DNA of 64,000 bases from NCBI GenBank assembly GCA_024803745.1, contig JANJXV010000016.1:42772525-42836524 (forward strand), given 5' to 3'. The DNA comes from Megascapheus bottae. Its lineage: Eukaryota > Chordata > Mammalia > Rodentia > Geomyidae. Shown here piece after piece: positions 11,279 to 22,600 of the stretch; positions within the stretch are counted from its first letter, which is position 1, and each line of letters starts with the position of its first letter. Below the pieces are notes generated by a model. It ran no database searches, was not told where the DNA came from, and worked only from the letters and a program-made list of their open reading frames with translations. The position numbers were made by a program, and so were the translations under genes.

Positions 11279-13340
11279 TTGACACTAATTACATACTGAC
11301 AATCTGAGTGTCATGAAAGCCTAAATCTACAAAAATCTTTGGGTTTGTGGCAGGTGAGAAGGCTGCATTTCAGCCATGAGGGTATGATCTCCACAAAATG
11401 ACTGCTCCGTTGGGTTTCTGAAGTGATAACGTCTTTCGACAACCTGGCAGTTGTGTTTTGATGTCTATTCCACATGATTTCAAATGATGTGCCTCTTGAT
11501 CTGGGAAAATCACCATACCAAGACTTGGACTGTTGCTTTTGATGTTGAATTACTTATTGTGACCCTAATGAGACCAGCAGCCATTTCTAGAGTGTGCAGT
11601 GAGTGACATCTACAAGCTTTGGGTTGCTGTGAAGGTTTAGTTTCAAATGTTCTATTTATTGCCAATTATGGCATGAAATTACTGCTGAGTATGAATGGTT
11701 TAATTTATTCATTTAAACATGTGATTGGCTGGTTATCTTCCCATTTCCCATCACTGAGCTGAGATCCCACAAGGAAATGAGGCATTTTCATTTCACTCTT
11801 GAACGATTTCTCTGGGCATCTAATAGGAAGAGGATGTTATTTTGCTGCTGGTTCTCCCACAGAGGCAAGATGGGTCAAAACAAAGTTATCCAAGACTCCA
11901 GATGGAGGACACAAAGAGTGGGGTTGTCACGTTCCATCCCAGATACCAAACACAGCGTGTACTGCTGAGCTGCAGTACCCACACCTACGTCCAAGGCCTG
12001 AACCATCAGCTGTTCCTGCACCCTTGTCCATGAAGGCTGCTATTCAGGACCTGGATATCGCTCCCATGACGCTGGGTAGGCAGAAACCACCCACATGGCA
12101 CCTAGGCCAAGACACACACCCAATAAGTGACTGCATCATTCTGCCCTGTGTCCATTGTAAGGACACATATGCACAATGCAGAGGGTTAAGGAAGCAGAGT
12201 TAAGGTACTGACTGAGCATAGGTTGTGTGGGCACGGTCGGGGGAGGGACTGAACCAGCTTTGCTCCACTCAAGCACCACAAGTCATTTCTAAGAGGCAGA
12301 CATGGCACCTGTGAGATCCTGGATTCTCGAACATGAGCACAGCCAGCCAAGAGGCAGCTGGGGAACCTTTTGGAAACATGGGAAAGGAAGTTTACTGCTG
12401 GTGCTCTCGGAACCCCCAGCCCCTAGAGGCCGAAGTGTCTCCCTGAGGAGAAGGTGACATGCATGGACTCTGCTTTGCTCCAGCAGGAACTCTTTCTCCA
12501 GGTGTCACCTGTAGAGCCTCAGCTCTGCTCTGGCTCAGAGCTGTGCACTGTTCCTCAAGGAGGAGCCGCTCAGCTCTGCGGCTGGAAAACCACCCCTTGG
12601 AGATTCAGAATAAATTCAAAGGACCTTGAAAGCTCTGCAAGGAAGCAAGTTGGTTTATTTTGTTCAACAGAGCGTGTTCCAAGTGTCTTTCTCCACAGCT
12701 CCTTTCCTTCCTAACACCTATTAGCATCCCAGGAAGCTTCCTTTGCAAACCCCTAGGAGGCTCTGAATAGAACTCAGCAGACCCTGGGGCTGGGAAACTA
12801 TTATGTCTTCTCATTCACTGCTGGCTTAGACTTAGCATTTCTTTTGATTATGAATGCAGGCATCCCACAGGAAAAGCATCAGTTCTGTGCCTTTTACCAC
12901 TGAGAAATCAAGCACGTTTTCATTTTGTATCACAGTGGTCACACATCTCTCTCCAACTCCTCACTACTAAATTACCCCAGTCACTGATACACAAGCAGAT
13001 GTCAGCATCTAATTTATTCATAAAACACATGTTAGTCTATCACACATTTATTTTTTAAGCCTTGGCTGCATCTTAATGCAGCTAGTCTTCTTTGTAGACT
13101 CATGTCTTCTGCATTTGGAAACATTATTCTAATAAATTGGTCCACAGACCTCACCAAAAGGATCCACCACAGAAAAGATCAGGCACATCAGATGGATCAT
13201 CTCTGCAGGAGTGATCCAGCCAGGCCCAGGTGGATGAAGAAATGTTATCTTCCCAAGCCATCAAAACTTCCATGGACACTTGAAGCCCTGCAGGGCAAGT
13301 GAACTGGACTGTGATGCAGTTGGAAAGGGCCCTTCAGGAG
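11279..13340. other. Unannotated sequence
   Basis: About 2 kb without recognised element. The 134-codon frame at 11799-12203 overlaps two others in different frames and has no recognisable domain, so I do not call it coding. Confidence 0.4.
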
Positions 13341-13441
13341 GGTGGGAGGACTGGGGACAAAAACATGAGAAGGGGTATCAATGTGTGAGACATAATGCAC
13401 CTAATGTAACTGTAACCCCTCTATACATTACAGTAACTACA
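13341..13441 (+). mobile_element. L1 3' end fragment
   Basis: 'ggtatcaatgtgtgagac', 'ataatgcacc' and 'tgtaacccctctatacatta' match the final part of the L1 3' UTR, with the preceding G-rich purine block reduced. There is no coding part and no clear TSD. Confidence 0.7.
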
Positions 13442-14585
13442 ATCCATCTCCAAGTAATCTGTATTTGATGAAAACTACAAAGACTAAAACTTTTAAGTTA
13501 GATATACCAGGGATCAACTCCATTTTGCTCCAGTATTTTCAGCCTTTCCTGTCCCTTGTTCAGCTGCACTCAGAGTAGTTGTAAATAGAACTTCACCAGA
13601 CTTACCTGTCATGTATTTTACTAGGTCCGCACAGGTGCCTAAAATACAATGTAACTTCATGTCACATCATCTCCCAGGTTACAAGAAAAAAAATGAAATT
13701 GACACTCAAGCCACAATTCCTTAGTCTTTGTCATTTGATGTTTCATTTTTCCATAATTATGTCCACTTCACAACTTAGAGAAAATCATTCCCCTAACCAG
13801 CCATTTCCCCAATGATGTCTAAACGTAAAGAGCACGGGAGAGAAACCAAAGTTCTCTTTCAGTTTGTTCTATTATTATCAAATGCTAAATGAACAAGATA
13901 TAATTTGCATATTTTAGAAGGCTGCTAAGTGAATTAGCTGACAAACTATTTTTGAATTTTAAAGCTATTAACATTAGCAAGAAGGAGAATGTACTTCGAT
14001 AACTTTCACGTTGTCAGCTAAGTAGAAAAACGATAAGCGTGGGGACTGGCAGGGAAGGTGGGATGCAGGCATCAAGGATAAAGGAGGCCACATACTGTAG
14101 ATGTAGATGCTTTGTAACTGAGAAAACGGCCACAAAAGCTTTGAGGCTATTTTTAGGGGAGAAGGTGAGGGTATATGAAAGAAGGACTGACTGGAATACA
14201 GTGTAAACACTGTGTGGAGATGGAACAATAAAATCTTCCCTCTCCATATAACTGGGGTAGGCCAATTTAAAAGAAAAACATTACCTGGGAGCTATGCAGA
14301 TTATATGTTAGAAAGCAGCAGGAATTAAGGTCCCAGGAGAGCTTTGTCATCCACAAGCCCCACGTGGAGATGCTGCTATAGTTACATGAACTTCACAGCG
14401 CTGCCTGTGTGGTGAGCAGTCGAGGGTTGGACCGCTTTACCAACAGTAACAAATTTGTATCTGTTGTCCATTGCCATGTGCGAAGGATGCCAAAACTTAG
14501 GTGCTTAAAACAGTTATTTGCTTTTTTTCAAATCAGAAGTCAATGATTCAGGAAGGGCCAACATATGTTATACACTGAGATACTG
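13442..14585. other. Unannotated sequence
   Basis: About 1.1 kb with no recognised repeat or gene; frames up to 84 codons are motif-free and overlap on the same strand. Confidence 0.4.
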
Positions 14586-14659
14586 TCTCTCCCCCTCCCC
14601 CCTCCCCCCTCCCCCCTCTCTCCCTCTCCCCCCCTCCCCCTCCCCCTCCCCCTTCTCCC
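14586..14659. repeat. C-rich pyrimidine tract
   Basis: A run of C5-C6 blocks separated by single T or short CT spacers, about 74 bases long. The minus strand carries many G-runs of five or more, so it fits the pattern of a potential G-quadruplex; the plus strand fits an i-motif. It accounts for the proline/leucine-rich chance frame at 14565-14759. Confidence 0.95.
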
Positions 14660-15019
14660 ACAGTATGGCACCTCAACAAGAATAAATTCTTACATAGTGA
14701 CCAAGAGGTGCAAGTTCCCCCAGGTCAAGTGCTTGCTTCCAGCTTGGGCTCCAATCTAGAATAGCGTCCCTTCTGCGGTGATCGTTTCCAGCTATCATGA
14801 CCACAGACCCCACCCAGATCCCAGGGTACTCAGACCCTCTCCTGAGTCACAGAACCTGTAGCCACACTTAACCTATCCCAAGCATCTATCCCAAACAATG
14901 TCTATTTTTCCCTTCAGGGTGGAAATGTTGAGACGTTGGAGTCATTTTTTAGTTCAAATCCCCCTACTGCCAAAATAGAAGGTTCTAGTGTCAATGGAAA
15001 ACAGGCAGAAGATAAATCA
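14660..15019. other. Unannotated sequence
   Basis: About 360 bases between the C-rich tract and an L1, with nothing recognised. Confidence 0.4.
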
Positions 15020-15930
15020 TGATGCTGGCCTGGATGAGGCCAGAGAGATCACTACTACACTGTTGGTGGGAATGTAAACTCGTTCAGCCACTCTTGAGGA
15101 ATCATCATACTGCTTTCCAAAGACTAAACATAGAGCTCCGCTATGACCCAGCAATTCCATACTTGGCATTTACCCAATCGTCCAGAAACAAGGGCATACT
15201 AAATCCACTAGCACAACAATGTTCATTGCAGCACTATTCATCATAGCTAAGATATGGAATCAGTCCAAATGCCCATCAATACATGAATACATCAAGAAAA
15301 TGCAGTATGTATACACAATGGAAATTCTATGTTCCCATCAGAAAGAGTGACATCATCTCATTCACGAGGAAATAGAAAGACTTGGAAAAAAATCATATTA
15401 AGCAAAATAAATCAGACCCAGTGGAACATAGGCTGCATGGTAACAGGCTCGTCATCTGTAATAATTAGCATGCATCTAGGATTTTCCTAGCAGAGGAGCC
15501 AATAGCTCAAAAGCTGTGTGCATACGGCCATCCATACAGGATGAGGCCAAGCGAAATGAACTACAGACAGGGAAACAAGAGGTTTATCCTGTGTTTCTTT
15601 AAGTTCTATGAGAAAATATTTCTTATTTTTGTGGGTTTTTTTCACTTTTTTTCTGTCCTTTATGGTTTATCCCCTATTGCTGCTGTATCTGACTTTGGTA
15701 CCTGGTGCATTGTAAGTACATTTATTTGCTTATTTGAGTCAGGGAAGGGAAGGGGGAAAATGAGATGAGTCAAAGGATAAAAGATGAGCCAGTGTAACAG
15801 CAATGTTCACAAGACAAGATGATAGAAATGGGAGAAAGACACGGGAAGGAATAACAATGTTCAAGAAGTCATGTACCCACTGCCTTACAAATGTAACTAT
15901 AACCCTCTATACATCACTGTGTTCAAAAAA
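15020..15930 (+). mobile_element. Older L1, 5'-truncated
   Basis: It starts in the ORF2 cysteine region ('gatcactactacactgttgg') and passes through the 'tatgacccagcaattcca' block and a decayed ORF2 end. It then enters a 3' UTR of a different subfamily from the young copies, containing 'gagtcagggaaggga' and ending 'gtaactataaccctctatac'. Several indels break the frame. The 3' UTR variant is shared with the minus-strand element near 47.75-48.0 kb. I found no convincing TSD. Confidence 0.85.
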
Positions 15931-16764
15931 AATCACCAACCCCCGAGTCTCTCCGTGTTCCTCCATAGGCAAGGATCAAGGCTTATTGTAAAATATTCGT
16001 GTCAAGCTGAGTTCCCCTCTCCAGCTTTATTATTAGAGCAGTGTTGACATCTTAATATTAGTTGTGGAAAGAACTACTTTTCTCCAAGTAAACATTTATT
16101 TTGGAAAAACCTGTGCTATAAGTTGAAAGTTATATGCACAAAAAAATTTAAAAATTAAAAAAACGTTATATGCACAAACGAATATCTAGCCACTACCCTG
16201 GGGATATTCTACAAACTCACAAAGAAAAAAATTCTATATTCTTGTCTTTAGGGAGTATTGAGCTGGGTTTTTTTTCACTTTTAAAACTAATCTTGCAATT
16301 TACTTGTCATCTTTTATGGCACCAGCATGAGAATTCAGTAGAGACCATGCTGACCCTTTTTCCTTCAAAATGAGCTTAATAAACTAAGTAAAACTCACAT
16401 TTTAGCAGCAGTAATGTCTTAGCATCAAAAAATGATTATCTTTCTATGTCTGCGAATAAGCCATGTGGGTATTGCTTGTCCTTTATTTCTAATTAGACAC
16501 AATATTGGAGAACTCATTTATCCACTGCCTCCAAACTTTTAACCCTTAGTTAAGTCATGGGAGCAAGTCATGCATTGTGCAATTTCTGCTCCTTTGCAAA
16601 GGTGACTGAACGGAAAAGGAAGGAGAGATTGTGTGTTCATGACTTTCCTGTGCCCTGCGTGGCCTGAATCTCTGACCTAATTTCTAGCTCTAAGAAATGA
16701 GAAAGACAATTTCCCTCTTCCCTACCTGGCAAGGAGTAATTGGTAAAGCGATACTCAACAAGAA
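15931..16764. other. Unannotated sequence
   Basis: About 830 bases, AT-rich, nothing recognised. Confidence 0.4.
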
Positions 16765-16862
16765 CTGACAGTGAGCTGGAGGTAGTGTATCTGCCCAGCA
16801 AGAGTGAGGCCCAAAGTTCAAATCCTATACGGAAAATAATAATAAAAATAGTAATAATAAAG
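16765..16862 (+). mobile_element. ID-like SINE monomer
   Basis: 'gtgagctggaggtagtg', 'tctgcccagcaagagtgagg' and 'aagttcaaatcc' match an ID-type tRNA-derived SINE with decayed A and B boxes, followed by an A/T-rich tail of 'aataat' units. Confidence 0.6.
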
Positions 16863-17248
16863 AGCTGAGTTTAGAACGATGGAGCTGGCTCTCTGCACAT
16901 ATTAAATGAGCAGACTAGATTAGAGGAACAATTTGATGCCACTGAGGGCTTGAGTCTCTGAGTTTCCAGTGGAGAAGTCCATGGATAGAAGGCTCTCTTA
17001 ATGCACACTACATCTTGTCAAAACTGTTGAAATATTTCAATTCACAAGGCTGGGCGTCCTTCTAGGGTATTAGTCTGGTCATAGGTCACGTCTCAATTTT
17101 TATACACTCTATCCATTATCTATGGTCTGTGATACCAACAATACTCCTCAAATCAGTGTATACCACGAGGAGACAAAATAAAAGAAACTAAGGAAAACAC
17201 ACATAAAAGCAATAAAACTTTCAAAACACTGAAACTCAAATACCTATT
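16863..17248. other. Unannotated sequence
   Basis: Nearly 390 bases with nothing recognised. Confidence 0.35.
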
Positions 17249-17660
17249 AAGTCCAGGCGCAATGACTCTTGTTTATAACCCCAGCTACTCAGGAGGCAGA
17301 GCTTAGTCAGCAAGACTCTCGTCCCAAACAACAGCCAAATGTGATGATGAATATGTTACCCCAACTATACTGGAAACAGTTCCATCAGAGGCTGTTCATG
17401 GACCAGAATGCTGTACCCTACCTAAGATATACCCTCTCTGAAAAAGTAATGCAACAAGAGCATGTTTCAAAAAGACTCTGCCTGTATCAATGTACGTGAA
17501 TTAATGCACCTTCTATCTGGCAAATATCATGTAACCCTTTTACTAATTACAATAAAAAATGCAAAAAAATAAGTCACCGACAATCACTGTAAAAAAAGAA
17601 AAGACCGTGCCTAATAAACATGAGGCCCTGAATTCAAATCCCATGACCGCCAAAAGAATA
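17249..17660 (+). mobile_element. Decayed composite SINE interrupted by a short L1
   Basis: The left part (17255-17340) has 7SL-like 'ccccagctactcaggaggc'. The right part (about 17605-17660) has ID-like 'gaggccctgaattcaaatcc'. The two halves would form one composite SINE if the L1 piece between them is removed. The middle part, 17341-17470, is not confidently assigned. Confidence 0.55.
17484..17599 (+). mobile_element. Very short L1 3' end, possibly with 3' transduction
   Basis: 17487-17570 is the last roughly 85 bases of the L1 3' UTR ('ttaatgcaccttctatctgg' then the terminal 'taaccctttt' block and A-rich end). It is followed by about 20 bases not of L1 origin and a second A-rich run at 17590-17600. 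The flanks AAAGACTCTGCCT (17471-17483) and AAAGACCGTGCCT (17600-17612) match at 11 of 13 positions. They would be the TSD if the non-L1 bases were carried along with the insertion. Confidence 0.6.
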
Positions 17661-19490
17661 AACACCTACTAAACTTTACATAACAATAGCTTAAGATCGA
17701 GCTACACTTTTGAACAGCTCACAAACTAATCAAAGCTATGTAACTGTGAGGGAGGAGGAGAGACCCCAGAGGGAAGAGATGGTAGGGGGAGGAATAACGG
17801 CTATCTTGTCTGCCTCTGCTCTCTAGGTATTGGGGGGGAGGTGTCTAACAAAAATAGTTCCATTTTCACTTATTTCATATATGACTGCCTTCTCCCACCT
17901 TTCCTTTCTTCATTGTTCTAGATTCCTCCAGAAAAACTGAGGCAAAGTGTGGGTTTGGGAGAGATGAGAACAGAAGGGATTGCATTGATCAAAATGCACT
18001 ACACTCATAAATTCATGTGTTGAATGGAAACCCCTTTGTACAACTACTTAAAGATCACTTAAAAAGGAACTAGTCATAGAATAAAGGAAGGAATACATAA
18101 ATACATAAATAAGCTGGATAAATGTTTGCCCTTTCCCAAGAAGGCTACTCCCATTTCCTTCGAATATACTCTGATACTTGGCTCAACCATAAAGATAAGT
18201 GGATTGAAAACCCAGACATACATATTTGCTAGAAACTACTCCAAGGATATAAGAGAAACATGCTATTAGGCTTGGAATTCATTGCTTGCTTTCTCTAGTG
18301 TCTATGAACGCATTTGCTAATTGCAACCATATGAAAGGGAGGAATTTATCAGAAAAGAAATGCTTAGTTTTTTAAACTCTGACTTCAATATCTCATGCAT
18401 TGTATTTGAATAGCCACAAAAATCATCTAAGCTATTTAAATTTTAATACATTTTATGGCCTCTTTGCTTTTCTCAAGTGTCTCAATGCTTATATAATATA
18501 ATAAACTATCCACCCTTTTCCGATTCTTTTACTGCTTGCTTCAAGGTAGAGTCTGAGTTAGCAGACTAGCTGGACAGAATTACAGCAGCTATTATAAACT
18601 CAAATCCCTTTTTATAACAAAAGATCAGATCTTAAACCAGATAGTTTATTTTACTGCCCGTTGCCCATCTGCAGACTGTTAGTTGGCTAACTTACTTAGA
18701 AGCACACTAAAATGTATGAGTAAGCTGGGTGACAAAGGTGTTCAGTTTGTATATTGGTTGGGAGGTCCTGTTATTTTCATGTTCAATTAAAATAATGAGC
18801 TAAAAAGATTGGGGATATTTGTCCTACGTGACTATGATATGGTTTCATGGCAGCCAGACAAAACCGCCTGAGAAACCGTGGGGAGGCAGAGGACTGGGGG
18901 TAGGGGACCCACTGATACACCGATTAAACCCAACAGCCAAATGGAAAAGACAAGTTGGTTCCAGAAATAAGAATAATATTGGAGGATTTCTCGAGAGAGC
19001 ACAGCCGTGTTTCCTGAGGGCATAAGAGCAGTGATCCTTATTCTCTGGGAGATCGTCCCTGAAAGTTCTAGACTGATTCCCTAGAAGTGAGTGGACAGCC
19101 CCAAGGCTCCCCAGACCTTCCCACCTGTGGGAGACCCCACATCCGGGGTCTGGGGATCCCCTCTGCCATCCTCCCCCAATCTTTCAGTAGAGAAATTCAA
19201 GTATCTCTGAGGTGGAACTGTATATCAGCATGGCATCTGCACAATCCTCACAAGATCCACTCCATGGAATTGTTGCTCAGATCCCAGGATCTGCAGCTGA
19301 AAATGGTGGGATGCAGATCTGTCAACGGGTAGTAGCCGCCTGGTGTCACCCTGCGTTTGTGGGAAGTAGGAGTTTTACTCCAGGGTCCAGCAGAGGAACG
19401 TGATTCCAGTGAGTGAATGATGGCCCTCCATACGGTGAAGCCTCAGGTCTCCGGGCCCACCATAGCCCTGTCCACAGCTGTGCAGCACGA
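17661..19490. other. Unannotated sequence
   Basis: About 1.8 kb with no recognised repeat or gene. Composition shifts from AT-rich to more GC-rich near 18.8 kb. Confidence 0.4.
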
Positions 19491-19625
19491 GTTCCCGCCA
19501 TGACACACTGGGCCATCATAGGTCCAAACATAACAGCCTGACTGGCCATGGACTATAGCTCCCGAAGCTGGGAGCAAAACTTTTCTACATCCAGGTTGCT
19601 TTTCTAACATCTTGGCAGACAGACA
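19491..19625 (+). mobile_element. Possible MaLR-type LTR end
   Basis: The stretch 'gaagctgggagcaaaactt' to 'ggttgcttttctaacatctt' is arranged like the 3' end of rodent MaLR LTRs (a decayed polyadenylation region, then a 'gttgctttt' block). The match is weak and no internal sequence or second LTR was seen. Confidence 0.25.
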
Positions 19626-22600
19626 AGGTGGGAGACACTCGCAGAGACGCCTTAAACCCCCCTGCTGTCCTGGGGGAGCCCAGGCCCGCTGACTGGTGAT
19701 GGCAAAAGGCACTCAGAAGCCTCATTGTCAAAGAGGTGATGGATGCTTCTACAGACCCATCACAAGCCTCTAGTCAACTTCTCTCCTTAGCCAAACCCGC
19801 GTGACCTCTCCTGATCTCCCACGAGCCCAGTCTGTCTGCAGGCTCAGAGCAACAGGAGAGGCCACATCTCTGGTCTTTACAGGCCTTTCCTGTCCCAGTC
19901 CTCTCTAGCTGGGCTAGCTCATGTCTGTATTTAAATCTATTCTCAGATGCCAAGACATCAATTTCCTGGCCCACGGAAAGCTCTGTCCATATGGTATAGC
20001 GCAACTCCTTTCCCCTAAGCACAACCTTCTAGATGGGCCCTCACCAACCAGGTGCCTTTCCCCTTGAAAGTGACTAGCATGTCATGGAGTCTCCCCTCAT
20101 CAGAATATATACAATGGGCTAGCCAAAGAAGTGACATCAAGGTGGGGCCTACCTCCTTTTCCCTGGCACTCATTTCTCTTGGGACATGGCTGGCTCAGCA
20201 CGGAGGATGCTTCTAGAAGGCTCCTGCTTCGTGGCTCCTCTTTGCTTTCACCACACCTTGCTCATTGAAGCTTCCTGGGCACTTACGGCACTCATAAGCC
20301 CCATCCAGGAAGCCCGGGCACCAGGCATGTTCTACAAGTTATCACGGGGACATCAGCGCTAGCCCATCTGTCTTTTACTGTTGGTATTGATGCTCAGATT
20401 CACCCATGGCAGAGCCTCCGGCACACGCCCAAGGCAGACGCAGACTTAATCAAACTCGAGCAGCCACACTCCATCTTGGGCACAGTTGTTTCTGGACACT
20501 AAATCAGAAAAATGTCAGGACAGTTCGATGGCCATGAAATCCTACAGAGAAATCATGACACACTCCAGTTAGGCAGCTCCAAACTCAACCTCTCTATGGG
20601 GGAGACGCAATCCTCCAGTGCACCCGCCATGTTCTGGTACCAAGGCTACGCCTGGACTTGCCAACCTAAGTTCACAGCACTTACAGGCGGCACTGAGGCC
20701 CTGTGCACAACACATCTGCGCATGCTTTAAGAACAGCTGTGCAGTCATTCCACCCCCAGGGTGTCCCCAAGTACAGGCCTCTTGGCGTAAACTAGCAGGC
20801 AGGAGCACCCAGCAGACCCTAAGCCAGCACTGTACCATGTTCCTCGTCCTGTGAGGGCTGGGCTCAGACCAGAGTCCAGGGTGCAATGCCAGGGCTTAGG
20901 TAAAGGTGAGACCTTCCCTGGGTCTTTAAGTAAAAGCTGGAATCGGAGAGGCCATGGGAGAAAAATAAAAAGCAAAATGACTCATGATAATCCAGACTTT
21001 GCGAAGCAACTCAGTGCCCAGAGCAAGACGGGAGGTGAGAGCTGGTTCATGCATCTCACCGCAGTTCTTGTCCTTCCTGGGCACAGTCAGGGTCACGCCC
21101 CAGTGCCTGCACACCTGCTCTCTAAACACCTAAACACCTCCACCTAAGAAATGCTTCCTGTACAAAGGAAGCCTCCTCCGGATGAGCTGGGGCGTTACCA
21201 CTGAAACTGGTCATCTGTGTTTGCGAAGACTGGACATCCCTTCTTTGAACCTTGAAGCCAAAGGTTGGGTCTCCCCTCAGTCCACCTGACCTAGATCCCG
21301 GCCAGCCAACAGCCTCTTTGGAAGTGACTTATTGTCCCAGAGGTTCTGGCTCGTGTGGTAGGACAGGACCTTGAAACTGCCCAGGCAGTGACAAAGTGCT
21401 GCTGAGGCTGAGAGCGCACGTGAGGGGCCAAATCTTGATCTGAGAAAAGCTGCTGTGCATCAAGTGACTCAGCAGGGCCCGAAGCAAGGGAGGAAGGAGC
21501 TGCTGTGCCTGGCCTGCCTGAACCAGAGGGAGATAAGATGGGTTCCAGTCATGGGAGCAAAGGAACGGGAGGGGTTCTCCTGGCTTTCTCCCGGAACCAG
21601 CAGAGGTGGGGCTGCGCCATGCGCCCAGCACACATGTCCCTAACAAAAGGGCAGGGATGTCCTGTGGGGATGGAAAGGCTCTTTCGGGTGGGTCCATAGC
21701 TAATAGAGCAGAGGAAGGCGTCCTCTCAGATGGCCACTCACATCCAAGACTGGCTACAGACTCCCCTAGCTTCAAACGTCGTCCGTCCTCTGCCAGGTGT
21801 CCTCATTTGTCTCTTCTCTTGGGAATGCATGTCTATTGATTTTTCTCTGCCTCTGGGACTGACTAAGCATCGGTGACTCAGGGGTGCCACACAAGGATGC
21901 CTGCCTTCCTGCTGTGGAAACTGTCCAAGATCTGCTCCGCCCCCACTTGCTGGACTTTGGATGCTGGCCAGTACGACCCAGTGCTGGCCTGACAGGGCCT
22001 GTTCCCCAGAGAAACAAGCCACGGAGACGTGTGAAATCCTCGCCCCGGGGAAACGTGCATGCGAGCAGAGGCTGACATTTGGGGAAGAACAAAATAGCAC
22101 AACATGTAGGAAGTTGTGAGAGAAGGGTTATTTAATCCTCGCTCAAAGGCTGGCGAGACTCCAGGAGCGGGAGGCAGAAGACCAGTTTAGAAGAGTGAAA
22201 ACTAATCTGAATAGTGATGAGAACGCTGGGGTCGGGAGCCAGCCTGGCAGACTCATTTATAGATTTGTAAGTAAGGGAATCATTGAGTCTTCCTGGGAAA
22301 ATGAACATGCTGCATAAAAAGAGATCAAATTGGATTTCTTTCCCTAAGCCTCACAGACTCATGTTTATGCCCCATGCAGTTAAATAAACAATTACATAAC
22401 CAAAGGAAACTATGTCTTCCCCTCAAAGGCTTACGGAAGACACATCTTTGTCAGATTCCATTTGTACTCCTTCCAAGCAGCGTGGTCTGCTCCAAGACCT
22501 CCGTGCCTGATGTCTGAAATAACACTGTGGTTGAAATCAGTTTCCGAAAGAGAGAACCTTGTGTGGAAAGCAGACGTGAAATGTGACCTTCTTGAAGATG

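Noticed and set aside
21329..21775. 148-codon minus-strand open frame
   Set aside because: It overlaps several opposite-strand frames of 60-77 codons and has low-complexity leucine/serine/proline content without a known motif.
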